From Acidicapsa dinghuensis (GTDB lineage: Bacteria > Acidobacteriota > Terriglobia > Terriglobales > Acidobacteriaceae), in NCBI RefSeq assembly GCF_025685685.1, contig NZ_JAGSYH010000005.1, positions 434,001 through 498,000 on the forward strand: a DNA stretch of 64,000 nucleotides. The letters run 5' to 3'. The notes beneath the pieces are model-generated. The model searched no databases. It saw only the letters and a program-made list of their open reading frames with translations, and was not told the DNA's origin. Position 1 is the stretch's first letter; each line of letters opens with the position of its first letter. Positions 26,108 through 35,174 of the stretch are shown here, one piece after another. The translations under genes and the position numbers were made by a program.

Positions 26108-28014
26108 ACGCTCCCGCAGGTCTTGCATCCGATGCTGTCGACGGTTCCCCATCCGCGCCGGCATCTTCTCCTGAACCGCTCTTCACGCCCCCTCCACAGC
26201 GCTGGGTTTTGGCTCCAGCCGATCTGCGAGCCGCGGATCTCGCATCCACGCTGCGCATACCACAAGTCATCGCGCAGCTTCTTCTTGCTCGTGGCATTGA
26301 CTCCCTCGATGCCGCAGAAGCCTACCTCAATCCGAACATCCATCAGCTTCACGATCCCTTTCTCATGCGCGGCATGGCAGAAGCAGTAGCCCGCATCGAG
26401 AGCGCAATCGCTAACCGCGAAACCATCCTCCTCTACGGCGACTACGATGTCGACGGCACCACCGCCGTCGTCCTGCTCAAGACCGCCATAGAAATGGCCG
26501 GCGGCCCATCGGGAGCAACCTCCGGCTCGTCCGGAGCAGCCGTGCGCTTCCATGTCCCACACCGCCTCCGCGAAGGCTACGGCATGCAATCCGCCGTCCT
26601 CGAAGAAGCCGCGCAAAACGGCGTTCATCTCGTCATCACCGTAGACACCGGCATGCGCGCTTTCGCCGAAGCTGCAACCGCACGCCGCCTCGGCCTCGAC
26701 CTCATAATCACCGACCATCATCTTCCCGAAGCCGGTGAATCCATCCCCGATTGCCTCGCCATCCTTAACCCGAATCAGTCCGGCTGCACCTATCCCGAAA
26801 AATCCCTCTGCGGCGCCGCCATCGCCTTCAAAGTCGCCCAGGCCGTCCTTGAACGCAAAGGTGCTCGCGACAGCGCCAGCACCGGCTCCACGCGCATACA
26901 CGACAAGATCATTCCCTCATTTCTCAAGATGGTCGCCATCGCCACCGTCGCCGACGCCGTCCCGCTCAAAGGCGAAAACCGCGTCCTAGCATTTATCGGA
27001 ATTCAGGAGCTTCACCGCCCTAGCAGCACCGGCCTACGCGCACTCTTCGCCGCCGCTGGCCTCGATCCGGCAACCAAGCCGCTCACCAGCTTCGATCTCG
27101 GTTTCCGTCTCGGCCCGCGCATCAACGCCGCAGGCCGCATGGACATCGCAGCGGAAGTCGTCGAGCTCTTCACCACCCGCGATCACACACGAGCCCACGA
27201 ACTAGCCCTGAAGCTCGAGCGCCTCAATACTGAGCGCCGCGAAGAAGAAGCCCGCATCCTCCGCGACATCGAGCATCGCCTCGCCACCGACGAAGACTGC
27301 GCCACCCGTCGCATGCTCGTCCTCGCCGGCCAAGGCTGGCATCGCGGCATCATCGGCATCCTGGCCTCACGTGTCGTCGAGCGCACCGCCAAGCCAGCCA
27401 TCGTCGTCAGTATCGAAGACGGCGTCGCCTACGGCTCAGGCCGCTCCATCGATGGCTTCCCTCTTCTCGACTCCCTCGAAAGCTGCGCCGAGCTCTTCAC
27501 CCGTTTCGGTGGCCACGCCTTCGCTGTCGGCTTCGCCCTCCCTGCCGAACGCATTCCCGAATTGCAGCAGCGCTTGTATCAATTCGCCGCGCATAAACTC
27601 GCAGGCCAGCCCGTGCAACATATCCTCAAGCTACACGCCGAGCTGCCCATCGAACGCGTCACACCGGCGCTCGGCGCATGGCTGCGCAAACTTGAGCCAC
27701 TCGGTCACGGCAATCCCGAGCCAGTCTTCCTCGCACGCAATCTGCAACTACACGCCCCTCTGCGTTTTCTCAAGGAAAAACACATCCGCCTCGAACTCCT
27801 GCCCACGCAAGACAAGACCCAATCCTCAGCGCTGACAACTTCTCCCATCTCCGTCATCGGCTGGAATCTCGCCCAGCGCGGCCGCGACCTCGCCCTCGAC
27901 ACCGGCACTCGCATCAACCTCGCCTATCGCATCCGCGAAAATCAACATCCGCAATACGGTGGTCTGCAAATTGAAATCGCGGACCTACAGCCAGCGGATA
28001 CATTGCCTTACTGA
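26104..28014 (+). CDS. recJ: Single-stranded-DNA-specific exonuclease RecJ
   Basis: This 636-residue protein has the DHH-family motifs of RecJ: YGDYDVDG (111-118), DTG (181-183) and DHH (204-206). DHHA1-type elements follow, including RINAAGRMDIA, WHRGIIGILASRVVE and the glycine-rich FGGHAFAVGF, and then an OB-like C-terminal domain. It degrades single-stranded DNA 5' to 3' in recombination and mismatch repair. The start is GTG 26104, overlapping the stop of the acidic upstream protein; earlier in-frame codons encode no homology. A short Gly/Ser-rich insert (GGPSGATSGSSG) lies just after the first motif. Confidence 0.93.
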   Translation: MNAPAGLASDAVDGSPSAPASSPEPLFTPPPQRWVLAPADLRAADLASTLRIPQVIAQLLLARGIDSLDAAEAYLNPNIHQLHDPFLMRGMAEAVARIESAIANRETILLYGDYDVDGTTAVVLLKTAIEMAGGPSGATSGSSGAAVRFHVPHRLREGYGMQSAVLEEAAQNGVHLVITVDTGMRAFAEAATARRLGLDLIITDHHLPEAGESIPDCLAILNPNQSGCTYPEKSLCGAAIAFKVAQAVLERKGARDSASTGSTRIHDKIIPSFLKMVAIATVADAVPLKGENRVLAFIGIQELHRPSSTGLRALFAAAGLDPATKPLTSFDLGFRLGPRINAAGRMDIAAEVVELFTTRDHTRAHELALKLERLNTERREEEARILRDIEHRLATDEDCATRRMLVLAGQGWHRGIIGILASRVVERTAKPAIVVSIEDGVAYGSGRSIDGFPLLDSLESCAELFTRFGGHAFAVGFALPAERIPELQQRLYQFAAHKLAGQPVQHILKLHAELPIERVTPALGAWLRKLEPLGHGNPEPVFLARNLQLHAPLRFLKEKHIRLELLPTQDKTQSSALTTSPISVIGWNLAQRGRDLALDTGTRINLAYRIRENQHPQYGGLQIEIADLQPADTLPY

Positions 28015-28034
28015 AGTCATCCCAGCTCAAAACA

Positions 28035-28067
28035 AAACCCCAACACCTCGTCGAGGCATCGGGGTTT
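28035..28067. terminator. Hairpin between convergent recJ and the 28090 gene
   Basis: AAACCCC (28035-28041) pairs with GGGGTTT (28061-28067), with an inner CCTCG/CGAGG stem. It starts 20 nt after the recJ stop and is followed by a short T-containing stretch, so it can serve as a terminator on either strand. Confidence 0.6.
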
Positions 28068-28089
28068 ATGTTCGCTGCTGCCAGCTATG

Positions 28090-28464
28090 CTAGCGGCCGT
28101 TGTAGAAGTGCTGTACGCCTACACGATATCCGCGCTCAAAACCATGCCGATAAGCCTCGCGATCGCGCTCACGAACAGGCGGATGACGGAACTCATCGCG
28201 GTTATTCACATCAGGCCGCCGATGATTCTCATAATCCTTCCGCGCGCCCTCTATGCCATCGTGAAAGCCTCGCCGTGTCACCTCATCCAACTCCGGCGGA
28301 GGAGCATCCCATCCAGGCCCCTGCATCGCATAGCCGTAAGCCGGAGCTCCAGCGGCACCCATCGCATGCGCAGGCATCGCAAAAGCACCCGTCAACATAC
28401 TGGCCGTCGCCAGCGTCGAACCGGCAGCAAAAACACGCATCCAACTAGCATTACACATCTTCAT
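28090..28464 (-). CDS. Small secreted hypothetical protein
   Basis: This 124-residue protein has an export signal at about 8-34 (MRVFAAGSTLATASMLTGAF, cleavage near AHA). The mature part is rich in Arg, His, Tyr and Gly, with spaced RRGFHDGIEGARKDYEN and YRHGFERGYRVGVQHFYNG segments that look like two related helices. I recognise no family beyond similar acidobacterial secreted proteins. AAGGAGG lies just upstream of the start. A terminator separates it from the YXWGXW-protein gene on the same strand. Confidence 0.65.
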   Translation of the reverse strand: MKMCNASWMRVFAAGSTLATASMLTGAFAMPAHAMGAAGAPAYGYAMQGPGWDAPPPELDEVTRRGFHDGIEGARKDYENHRRPDVNNRDEFRHPPVRERDREAYRHGFERGYRVGVQHFYNGR

Positions 28465-28559
28465 TTATTCCTCCTTGCTCATTGAAAAGCACGTTTATCT
28501 CCTGGCAGATCGTTTTCAATCTGAAGCAAATTCTGTATTCAACCTGCAACCAGAAGATG

Positions 28560-28590
28560 AAAAAATCAGCCCGCAGGGTTGGCTGCGGGC
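28560..28590 (-). terminator. Rho-independent terminator after the YXWGXW-repeat gene
   Basis: On the minus strand GCCCGCA and TGCGGGC form a 7-bp GC-rich stem (28590-28569), followed by TGATTTTTT (six T at 28565-28560). It lies 33 nt after the stop of the gene at 28624. Confidence 0.8.
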
Positions 28591-28623
28591 CGATTGAAGA
28601 CGATCAGGACAATTGAGCCACGT

Positions 28624-29568
28624 CTAGCGTCCGCGCGGATGCTCCTCGGACCTTGGCGCTGGATGCGACTGAGGCCGTGGCTGCGACTGCGGGCGCGCTT
28701 CAGGTCGAGCCTCGGTCTGAGGCCGTGCCTGTGTCTGTGGACGATACTGTTGTTCCGGCCGAGCCTGGGTTTGCGGACGATTCTGTGGCTGAGCCTGAGG
28801 GTGGTATTGCGATTGCGCCTGGGGACGATTCTGCGGCTGATTTGCAGGCCTGTTCATCGTCTCCGGACGTGCCCCGCCGTTCAGCGGCCGCGCTGCCGCT
28901 ACTGTTTGCGGGTGTCCCTGGTTAGCAGAGAAGCGCTGCTGCGGATTGTGCGCTGCTGCGTTGAAGTGCTGCTGCTGCATTGCGGTTGGAGCAAGGTGAT
29001 GCTCGCTCATCGCCGCGCGCTCTTCGGGCCTGGGCTGATAACGAACGCCGTTCGGGCCGCCGTTGTACGAAACGTGATTGTTGTTGATGATCGTCGTGTT
29101 GTGCACGATCGTCTCATTCACATAGGTATTGTGGAAGCCGCCGCCCACATGCACAATCGCGGTGTTATAGAAGAAGTGCCCGCCGCGCCATTCGCCGCCG
29201 GCAAAGCCCCATCCCATGTATCCGAAGCCGTAATTCACGCCGCCGTAGTAGCCAACGTGGGCTCCCCAATAGCCGGCATGGAAGAGATACACGCCATTCT
29301 CCCAGCCCCAGTAAGGCGGGGTCCAGAGATAGCCAGGCTGCGGAGCAGCCACCCAGGCGCCAGGCACCCAGTAATAACCATCCGGCCCATACGCCCAGTA
29401 ACCCGGCGTCCACATATAGCCCTCTTCCGGGCACGGTGGCTGCACATATACCGGCATCACCGGCGGCGCAATATTTACGCTGATAAATACGCCAGCAAAC
29501 GAAGAAGCCGGGATAGCGCAAAGTGCGAGGGCCAGCAAAGCAAGCCGCAAAGAGCGAAATACTTTCAT
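28624..29568 (-). CDS. Secreted YXWGXW repeat-containing protein
   Basis: This 314-residue protein has a signal peptide (MKVFRSLRLALLALALCAIP). A Trp/Tyr/Gly-rich domain (about 30-130) follows with repeats such as YMWTPGYWAYGPDGYYWVPG and YLWTPPYWGWENGVYLFHAG, the YXWGXW signature. The remaining ~120 residues are a low-complexity Gln/Arg/Pro tail (QTQARPQTEARPEARP), probably disordered and basic. Proteins with this motif are exported and abundant in Acidobacteria and Proteobacteria, but their role is unknown. The gene ends at a strong terminator. Confidence 0.85.
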   Translation of the reverse strand: MKVFRSLRLALLALALCAIPASSFAGVFISVNIAPPVMPVYVQPPCPEEGYMWTPGYWAYGPDGYYWVPGAWVAAPQPGYLWTPPYWGWENGVYLFHAGYWGAHVGYYGGVNYGFGYMGWGFAGGEWRGGHFFYNTAIVHVGGGFHNTYVNETIVHNTTIINNNHVSYNGGPNGVRYQPRPEERAAMSEHHLAPTAMQQQHFNAAAHNPQQRFSANQGHPQTVAAARPLNGGARPETMNRPANQPQNRPQAQSQYHPQAQPQNRPQTQARPEQQYRPQTQARPQTEARPEARPQSQPRPQSHPAPRSEEHPRGR

Positions 29569-30061
29569 CGAGAACCTCCTGTTTCTAACGGCTGTCTTGC
29601 TCCTGGGACGTACCCATCGCTGACGCCGGTTTGAATATCATTTTGAGCGAAGCCGCAACCGAATCAGCTCCGTTTGGCTTCTAAAACCCTTACCGTAAAA
29701 GGAAGTTGCCTTCCAATCACCAGAAATCCAAAACGCCACGGCCTTTATAGCCCAAACGTCTCCAACTGTAAAAACATTTTCGGTTATTGCCGCCATAAGG
29801 CAAAGATTCCGCGAAGTTTCCATCCGCAAAACGTGCCATTTGGCCAACGTTAAGCTCCGAAAATTTATGCTTCCCTTATGCCCTATTGCGTAAGTTAGTG
29901 GCCAGTTTGCTCAACAAATCCGACCCATCTGAGTAATCAGCAAACGATTCGCAGGCACAATAAAACCCGCTTCTGCCGCCGCAGGCCCACACAAATAACT
30001 GACCTCTGACCCCTGATCTCTGCAGGCTGTTCCCTGGTCCCTAAGAGTGTGCTCCCTGCTC
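29569..30061. other. Gene-free stretch, 493 nt
   Basis: No supportable gene or structured element is seen. Short minus-strand frames at 29638-29847 and 29911-30123 have no motif. The region lies between the start of the YXWGXW gene and the end of ychF, so it holds the YXWGXW promoter, which I could not define. Confidence 0.5.
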
Positions 30062-31168
30062 TTAAGCCTTAAACCGGAAATGGAAAATATCCCCATCCCG
30101 TACCACGTAGTCGCTTCCCTCAAGACGCATCTTCCCTGCTTCCTTCACCGCCGTCTCTGAGCCAGCAGCCACATAGTCCTCGTATGAGATCGTCTCCGCG
30201 CGAATAAATCCCTTCTCAAAATCCGAATGGATCACACCAGCAGCTTCAGGAGCCTTCGCGCCCTTCTCCACCGTCCACGCATGCGCTTCCTTGGGACCAA
30301 CCGTAAAGAATGTCAGCAACCCCAACAGCTCATACCCCGCGCGAATCACCCGCGCCAGTCCCGTCTCCTCAAGCCCCAGCGAAGCCAGAAATTCTTTCTT
30401 CTCCTCAGCCTCGCCAAGCTGCGAAACCTCTGCCTCAATCGCCGCCGAAATCACGACCGACTTCGCACCCTGCGCCGCAGCAAACTCCGCCACCTTTGCC
30501 GAATACGCATTGCCCGTACCCGCCGAGCCCTCTTCGACATTGCACACATACAGCACCGGCTTCGAAGTAATCAGCCCCAACCCCTTCAGCGTCTTCTGCT
30601 GGTCATGCGAAAGATCATGCACGATCACACGCGCCGGCTTGCCCTCGCGCAGCGCTTCGAGTGCCGGCTCCATCACTGCAAGCTGCGCCTTCGACTCCGC
30701 ATCGTTGCCCTTAGCCTTCTTCTGCGCCGCCAGCACCCGCCGCTCCAGGCTGTCGAGATCGGCCAGCATCAGCTCCGTCTCCACAGTCTCCGCATCGCGC
30801 ACCGGATCCACAGATCCCTCCACATGCGTCACATTCCCGTCTTCAAAGCACCGCAGCACATGGGCAATCGCATCCACCTCGCGAATATGCGCCAGAAATT
30901 TGTTCCCAAGACCCTCACCGCGCGACGCCCCACGCACAAGCCCGGCGATATCCACAAACTCAAGCTGCGTCGGAATAATCTTCGCCGAGTTCTCCAGCTT
31001 CGCCAGCACATCCAGCCGCGGATCAGGCACAGCCACCCGCCCCACATTCGGCTCAATCGTGCAAAAAGGATAGTTCGCCGCCTCAGCCGCAGCCGTCTCC
31101 GTCAACGCATTAAACAAAGTAGACTTGCCCACATTCGGCAGCCCAACAATTCCACAGTTAAAACCCAT
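30062..31168 (-). CDS. ychF: Redox-responsive P-loop ATPase/GTPase YchF
   Basis: This 368-residue OBG-family protein has the P-loop GLPNVGKST (9-17), switch II DIAGLVRGASRGEGLGNKFL, and the N-x-x-E motif characteristic of YchF (VCNVEEGS) in place of NKxD. This explains ATP rather than GTP preference. The C-terminal TGS domain (LLTFFTVGPKEAHAWTVEKG, then YEDYVAAG) completes the family architecture. YchF binds ribosomes and modulates translation and the oxidative stress response. It is a single gene with ordinary composition. Confidence 0.95.
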   Translation of the reverse strand: MGFNCGIVGLPNVGKSTLFNALTETAAAEAANYPFCTIEPNVGRVAVPDPRLDVLAKLENSAKIIPTQLEFVDIAGLVRGASRGEGLGNKFLAHIREVDAIAHVLRCFEDGNVTHVEGSVDPVRDAETVETELMLADLDSLERRVLAAQKKAKGNDAESKAQLAVMEPALEALREGKPARVIVHDLSHDQQKTLKGLGLITSKPVLYVCNVEEGSAGTGNAYSAKVAEFAAAQGAKSVVISAAIEAEVSQLGEAEEKKEFLASLGLEETGLARVIRAGYELLGLLTFFTVGPKEAHAWTVEKGAKAPEAAGVIHSDFEKGFIRAETISYEDYVAAGSETAVKEAGKMRLEGSDYVVRDGDIFHFRFKA

Positions 31169-31204
31169 TCCAATTCCTTACCTTCACAAATTAAGCATCG
31201 AGTA

Positions 31205-31277
31205 CGGATACCACAGATGTGGGCACCACATACGAGGGTGCCCCATATCTATCCGCGTACTTCGCGGAGATGTGGGA
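31205..31277. repeat. Inverted pair of REP-like hairpins
   Basis: Two REP-like units face each other in the gap between ychF and the Nramp gene. The minus unit (31227-31205) begins GGTGCCC and contains the CCACA/TGTGG stem. The plus unit (31236-31277) begins GGGTGCCCCAT, contains a CCGCG/CGCGG stem and ends GTGGGA. The same layout (GGGTGCCC, hairpin, TGGG) recurs at 52042-52128, 55302-55337 and 55488-55525. The rest of the 315-nt gap shows nothing else. Confidence 0.6.
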
Positions 31278-31483
31278 ACCACAAATGCCCGTGGCGCCGG
31301 CCGTGTTTCCGCAGCCACTTAGCCCCAGGAATCTATTCCTCTCACCCAGTCCATCATACGTTGCGAAGTAGCATGAGCTTCAGCCTCGGGTCTGGCTCTT
31401 AGCCGGCAGAATGGCTGAATTAATGCTTTCCGAGTGCATCAGACCGGGCAGTCGCCGTGAGCCTGCCTCCTGTACGATGAGCC

Positions 31484-32785
31484 GTGGCCAACGCCAAAAC
31501 AGCACCTGCCCGACCTAAACCCTTGATTCGTTCTCCGCGTGGAATTCAGGGCTTCCTGGATGAGCTCGGTCCCGGCCTCGTAACCGGAGCGGCCGATGAC
31601 GATCCCTCCGGAATATCGACCTACTCCGTTGCCGGCGCGTCATTTGGCTACGCCACCCTCTGGACTGCGCTTCTGACGTTCCCGCTCATGGCCGCTGTAC
31701 AGCTCATGTGCGCGCGGCTAGGCATGGTGACCGGCTGCGGGCTCGCCAGTGTAATACGTACTCGTTATTCCCGCTGGTGCCTCTGGCTTGCGTGCGCGCT
31801 TGTTATTCCCGCCAATATCTTCAACGTGGGTGCCGATCTTGCAGGCATGGCCGACGCCATGGAGATGATGACTCACATCCCTGCGTACATCTGGACCCCG
31901 TTCTTCGCCGCTGTTATTGTGGCTCTTCTACTTTGGACCTCCTATCGCACCATGGCGCTCATCTTCAAGTGGTTGACACTCGTGCTGTTTGCCTATGTCA
32001 TCACCGCTTTTTTGAGCCATCCGGATTGGAAGGCAATCCTGCACTTCACTCTTCTTCCTCATTTTGAATGGACAAAAGAATATATTTCAGTCCTTGTCGC
32101 AATCATGGGAACGACCATCTCGCCTTATCTTTTTTTCTGGCAGGCGGCCCAGGAGGTAGAAGAGGACAGGGATCACGGCAAGGTAACCGTCGCGCAGCGG
32201 AAAGGCTCAACGAACTCCGAACTTCGCGCCGCTAAAAGAGACGTCATCACCGGCATGCTCCTTTCCAACCTCGTGATGTACTTCCTCATCCTCACCACGG
32301 CAGCGACTCTCCATGCTCACGGAGAAAAGAACATTGAAACCGCAAAGCAGGCCGCTGAGGCCTTGCGTCCCCTGGCCGGCCGTGGAGCCTACTGGCTTTT
32401 CACACTTGGCATGATTGGCACAGGCATGCTGGCTGTCCCCGTCTTAGCGGGATCGTGTGCCTATGTTGTAGCGGAAGGAGCAAAGTGGAGATCGGCATCG
32501 CTCAATCTCAAGCCCAGACTTGCTCAGAAATTTTACGCAGTCATCGCAGCGTCAATCTGCATCGGCCTTGTCTTTGATTTTGTCGGCATGAACGCTGTCA
32601 AAATGCTTTTCTGGTCGGCGATTCTCAACGGAATTCTAGCCCCGCCCTTAGTGGTCATCGTCGTTTTGTTGACCAGCGATAAGAAGGTGATGGGCACTCG
32701 CACAAATTCACCCCTGATGAAATGGCTGGGCTGGGCTTGCGCTGTCCTTATGACCGCCGCCGCAGTTGCACTTCTCGTCGTGTGA
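31484..32785 (+). CDS. Nramp-related divalent metal transporter
   Basis: This 433-residue membrane protein has about 11 hydrophobic segments and the Nramp fold. The helix-1 metal site reads DDDPSGISTY (Asp40-Pro-Ser-Gly) instead of the canonical DPGN, and the helix-6 region reads MGTTISPYLFFWQ instead of one with the conserved MPH motif. Loss of the Asn and of the site methionine resembles Nramp-related magnesium transporters rather than Mn/Fe uptake MntH, as far as I recall. The start is GTG 31484, giving MANAKTAPAR. No metal regulator is adjacent. Confidence 0.8.
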   Translation: MANAKTAPARPKPLIRSPRGIQGFLDELGPGLVTGAADDDPSGISTYSVAGASFGYATLWTALLTFPLMAAVQLMCARLGMVTGCGLASVIRTRYSRWCLWLACALVIPANIFNVGADLAGMADAMEMMTHIPAYIWTPFFAAVIVALLLWTSYRTMALIFKWLTLVLFAYVITAFLSHPDWKAILHFTLLPHFEWTKEYISVLVAIMGTTISPYLFFWQAAQEVEEDRDHGKVTVAQRKGSTNSELRAAKRDVITGMLLSNLVMYFLILTTAATLHAHGEKNIETAKQAAEALRPLAGRGAYWLFTLGMIGTGMLAVPVLAGSCAYVVAEGAKWRSASLNLKPRLAQKFYAVIAASICIGLVFDFVGMNAVKMLFWSAILNGILAPPLVVIVVLLTSDKKVMGTRTNSPLMKWLGWACAVLMTAAAVALLVV

Positions 32786-32844
32786 GCCGCCTGATCGATG
32801 AAACACAAACATCTCATCTCCATATCAGCAAAACCCACACTCCC

Positions 32845-34857
32845 TCATTTCACCGGCGTAAACATTCCCAGCGAGCATTGCGCATTTTGCGGCGTATAAG
32901 CAACGTGGCCATTAGCATCTTCATAAACCTTCCGCCCGGCAATCCCCACTGATCCAGATCCCAAAAGACTCCCGTCCGCCTGCAACACAAGCGCGAGAGG
33001 CCCAGTGCTGTTTTGAAATCTGACCATCATTTGCCCCTGCTCTGCGGTAACCGAGTATGCTTCGGAGTTAGCAACCTTGCCGCATCCAACCGTCGCCGAA
33101 TCATCGCGAAACTCAATCTTCATCCCGGTCGCGGAAGCATATGTTCCATTCAGCCGCAACCCAGGCTCCAAACTCGAAGATTTGCTCGCATTGGTCCCCA
33201 GCGCCTGCGTCAACACAGCCGAAATCGCCACATTTTTCCCTGTAGCTGCCAGAGAGCCCACATTGCAACGCTCCGTCTTCGGAACAGTGGGCACACTGTA
33301 GTGAGTTGTGTGTGTCGGCTTCATCGTCGTGGTGCTCGTCTGCTCATCGACCGTAGTCTCCATTCCGTTCTGGTGAACCTGATCGGGGTTGTAGTTCCCA
33401 GCCTCGGCCGAATCGATAGTTCTCTGCGTCGTTGCCGTCTGTGTCTGCATTTCGTAGCCCGTGGACGTACTCGCAACAGTTCCGCCAGCAACAACACGCC
33501 CGCTGATATCCACCGCTCCGGGCCCAACAAGCCGCCCGTCGGCTTGCCATGCAAGTGTGATCGGCCTCGGCGAAACCGGAACATGCACCACCACGCGTGA
33601 ATCGCTCCGCTCCACAGTGTAAGGCAGCGACTGTGCTACTAAATCACCGCACGCAACCATTACGCTATCCTGCGCAAACTGCAATCCAAAGTTTCCCTCT
33701 GAGTAGAGCCCTGTCAGCCGCAGCCCAACAGGCACGAGATTCGGCATCGTAACGCCCGATAGATCGGATAATCCAACCCCCATTGCTTCCTTCATGCACT
33801 CCACATCGCTGCGGCCCGACTCCATGCAGCGCCGCATCGCTACCGAGCCGGGGTCCTGCGGCATCGAGTTCTGCTGCGCCTCAGCTTCGGCCGCGGCCAT
33901 ATCCGCCTGTACCTGCTTCATCGCGGCCTGTCGCTCCTGCTCTATCGCCGCCATGTACCGTGCATCGTTGCCGCCCACACTTTTCGCATACGCCGACTGG
34001 ATTTCCGGCGAAAGAAAGACCGTCCAGACATGAATCCCTTCAAACCCAAATTTCGGATCCGTCCGTGCATAGTGATAGGGATTCGCACCTATCTCAAAGT
34101 GTTCCCCCGGAAACTTCTGTTGAGCCACTTGGGTCAGTTCACCCGCAAGCCTGTTGTAGTCGTCGATCAATCTCTTCTCGTCCAGCAGCAGCCCGCCATT
34201 CGCTCGTTCGCCAGCCAACACAACAAGAATCTCGCTGAGTTGGTAATAGGCCCCCAGCGCGCGAGTGATATTCTTGCGCGGATCGCCCGCAAGCATCGCT
34301 TCAATCACGTGATGCGCGCTCGGAAACTCAGCCGTATATGGCGGGCTGAACGGCGTGCCCGCCGTGCACGCGCTCAGGTGCGGAGCAATCTCGGCGCGCG
34401 GTTTCGGCAATTGCGAAACAAACTTGCCATTCATCTCCGCGCGCACATGACAGTACGCCTGACTTCCCTGCCCCCCGCACTCGAAGACAGTCACCGTCAG
34501 CCCACCGTCACACTTGTATGGCGTATTCAACTTCAGATCAGACGTTTGCTGCTCGCCCGCTGTCGATTTGGGCTCCGGTGGGCCAATCACACACCCCTGC
34601 ATCCTGCCCGTCATCGAACTCCACGTGCTGTTGACCGTCGTTACCAGCCTGCCGTTCTGTTCCTCTTTCCACTGGCACCACTGGTCAGCTCGGTACGGCT
34701 TACACGCAAGAATCGTGTAAGTAATTCCATTCGCGCAACGGTATGGAACATTCAGCTGCGGCGGAGCCTGACCAAACGACGGAACCACCATTCCCGCGCC
34801 AAACAACAACGCCAGCGCAATAACAAGACGTTCAATTCGCTGCATTAGGGCCCTCAC
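32845..34857 (-). CDS. Secreted hypothetical protein with two internally duplicated domains
   Basis: This 670-residue protein has a signal peptide (RIERLVIALALLFGAGMVVP). Two related N-terminal units follow: LNVPYRCANGITYTILACKP, then LNTPYKCDGGLTVTVFECGG, each ending in a WK/VR-E-x-NG-LV strand. A helical middle (about 180-350) contains an Ala/Gln/Glu-rich coiled stretch. Two related C-terminal units are GLRLTGLYSEGNFGLQFAQD and GLRLNGTYASATGMKIEFRD, each closing LxxQADGxLxGxGxVxIxGR. The cysteines are paired within units, which suggests disulfides outside the cytoplasm. I know no function. It is convergent with the Nramp gene, 59 nt apart. Confidence 0.75.
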   Translation of the reverse strand: MRALMQRIERLVIALALLFGAGMVVPSFGQAPPQLNVPYRCANGITYTILACKPYRADQWCQWKEEQNGRLVTTVNSTWSSMTGRMQGCVIGPPEPKSTAGEQQTSDLKLNTPYKCDGGLTVTVFECGGQGSQAYCHVRAEMNGKFVSQLPKPRAEIAPHLSACTAGTPFSPPYTAEFPSAHHVIEAMLAGDPRKNITRALGAYYQLSEILVVLAGERANGGLLLDEKRLIDDYNRLAGELTQVAQQKFPGEHFEIGANPYHYARTDPKFGFEGIHVWTVFLSPEIQSAYAKSVGGNDARYMAAIEQERQAAMKQVQADMAAAEAEAQQNSMPQDPGSVAMRRCMESGRSDVECMKEAMGVGLSDLSGVTMPNLVPVGLRLTGLYSEGNFGLQFAQDSVMVACGDLVAQSLPYTVERSDSRVVVHVPVSPRPITLAWQADGRLVGPGAVDISGRVVAGGTVASTSTGYEMQTQTATTQRTIDSAEAGNYNPDQVHQNGMETTVDEQTSTTTMKPTHTTHYSVPTVPKTERCNVGSLAATGKNVAISAVLTQALGTNASKSSSLEPGLRLNGTYASATGMKIEFRDDSATVGCGKVANSEAYSVTAEQGQMMVRFQNSTGPLALVLQADGSLLGSGSVGIAGRKVYEDANGHVAYTPQNAQCSLGMFTPVK

Positions 34858-35174
34858 AAGCAGTCCGCTGTGCTTCGTCTCACGCAGCGTTCATGCACTT
34901 CGCATTGCGCAAAGTCCGAAGAATACCGGTCACAATCGATAAATTTTCATCCGCAGGCCGGACAGCAATCGCCAGCTATAGCGAAACCGTCCTTCTGCTC
35001 TAGACAAATCTGACGAAACACCGAAGGTTAAAAGAAGATCATTTTGCCCGACCGTTCGACCCAAAAGGGAGGGGACGGGATGAACATGAAATGATCAGGA
35101 AAGTTTTTAATATCAGCAATGCTCATTGAGGCAGTCGTCTGTATGGTGGCATTCGCAGTTGGGACAGGGATCGC
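34858..35174. other. Divergent intergenic region, 317 nt
   Basis: It lies between the starts of the 670-residue secreted protein and the multicopper oxidase and must hold both promoters. No clear operator dyad or small gene was found. Confidence 0.45.

Noticed and set aside
30227-31402. 391-codon plus-strand frame opposite ychF
   Set aside because: It is the antisense shadow of a well-supported gene in GC-rich DNA, rich in Arg/His/Leu as such shadows are.
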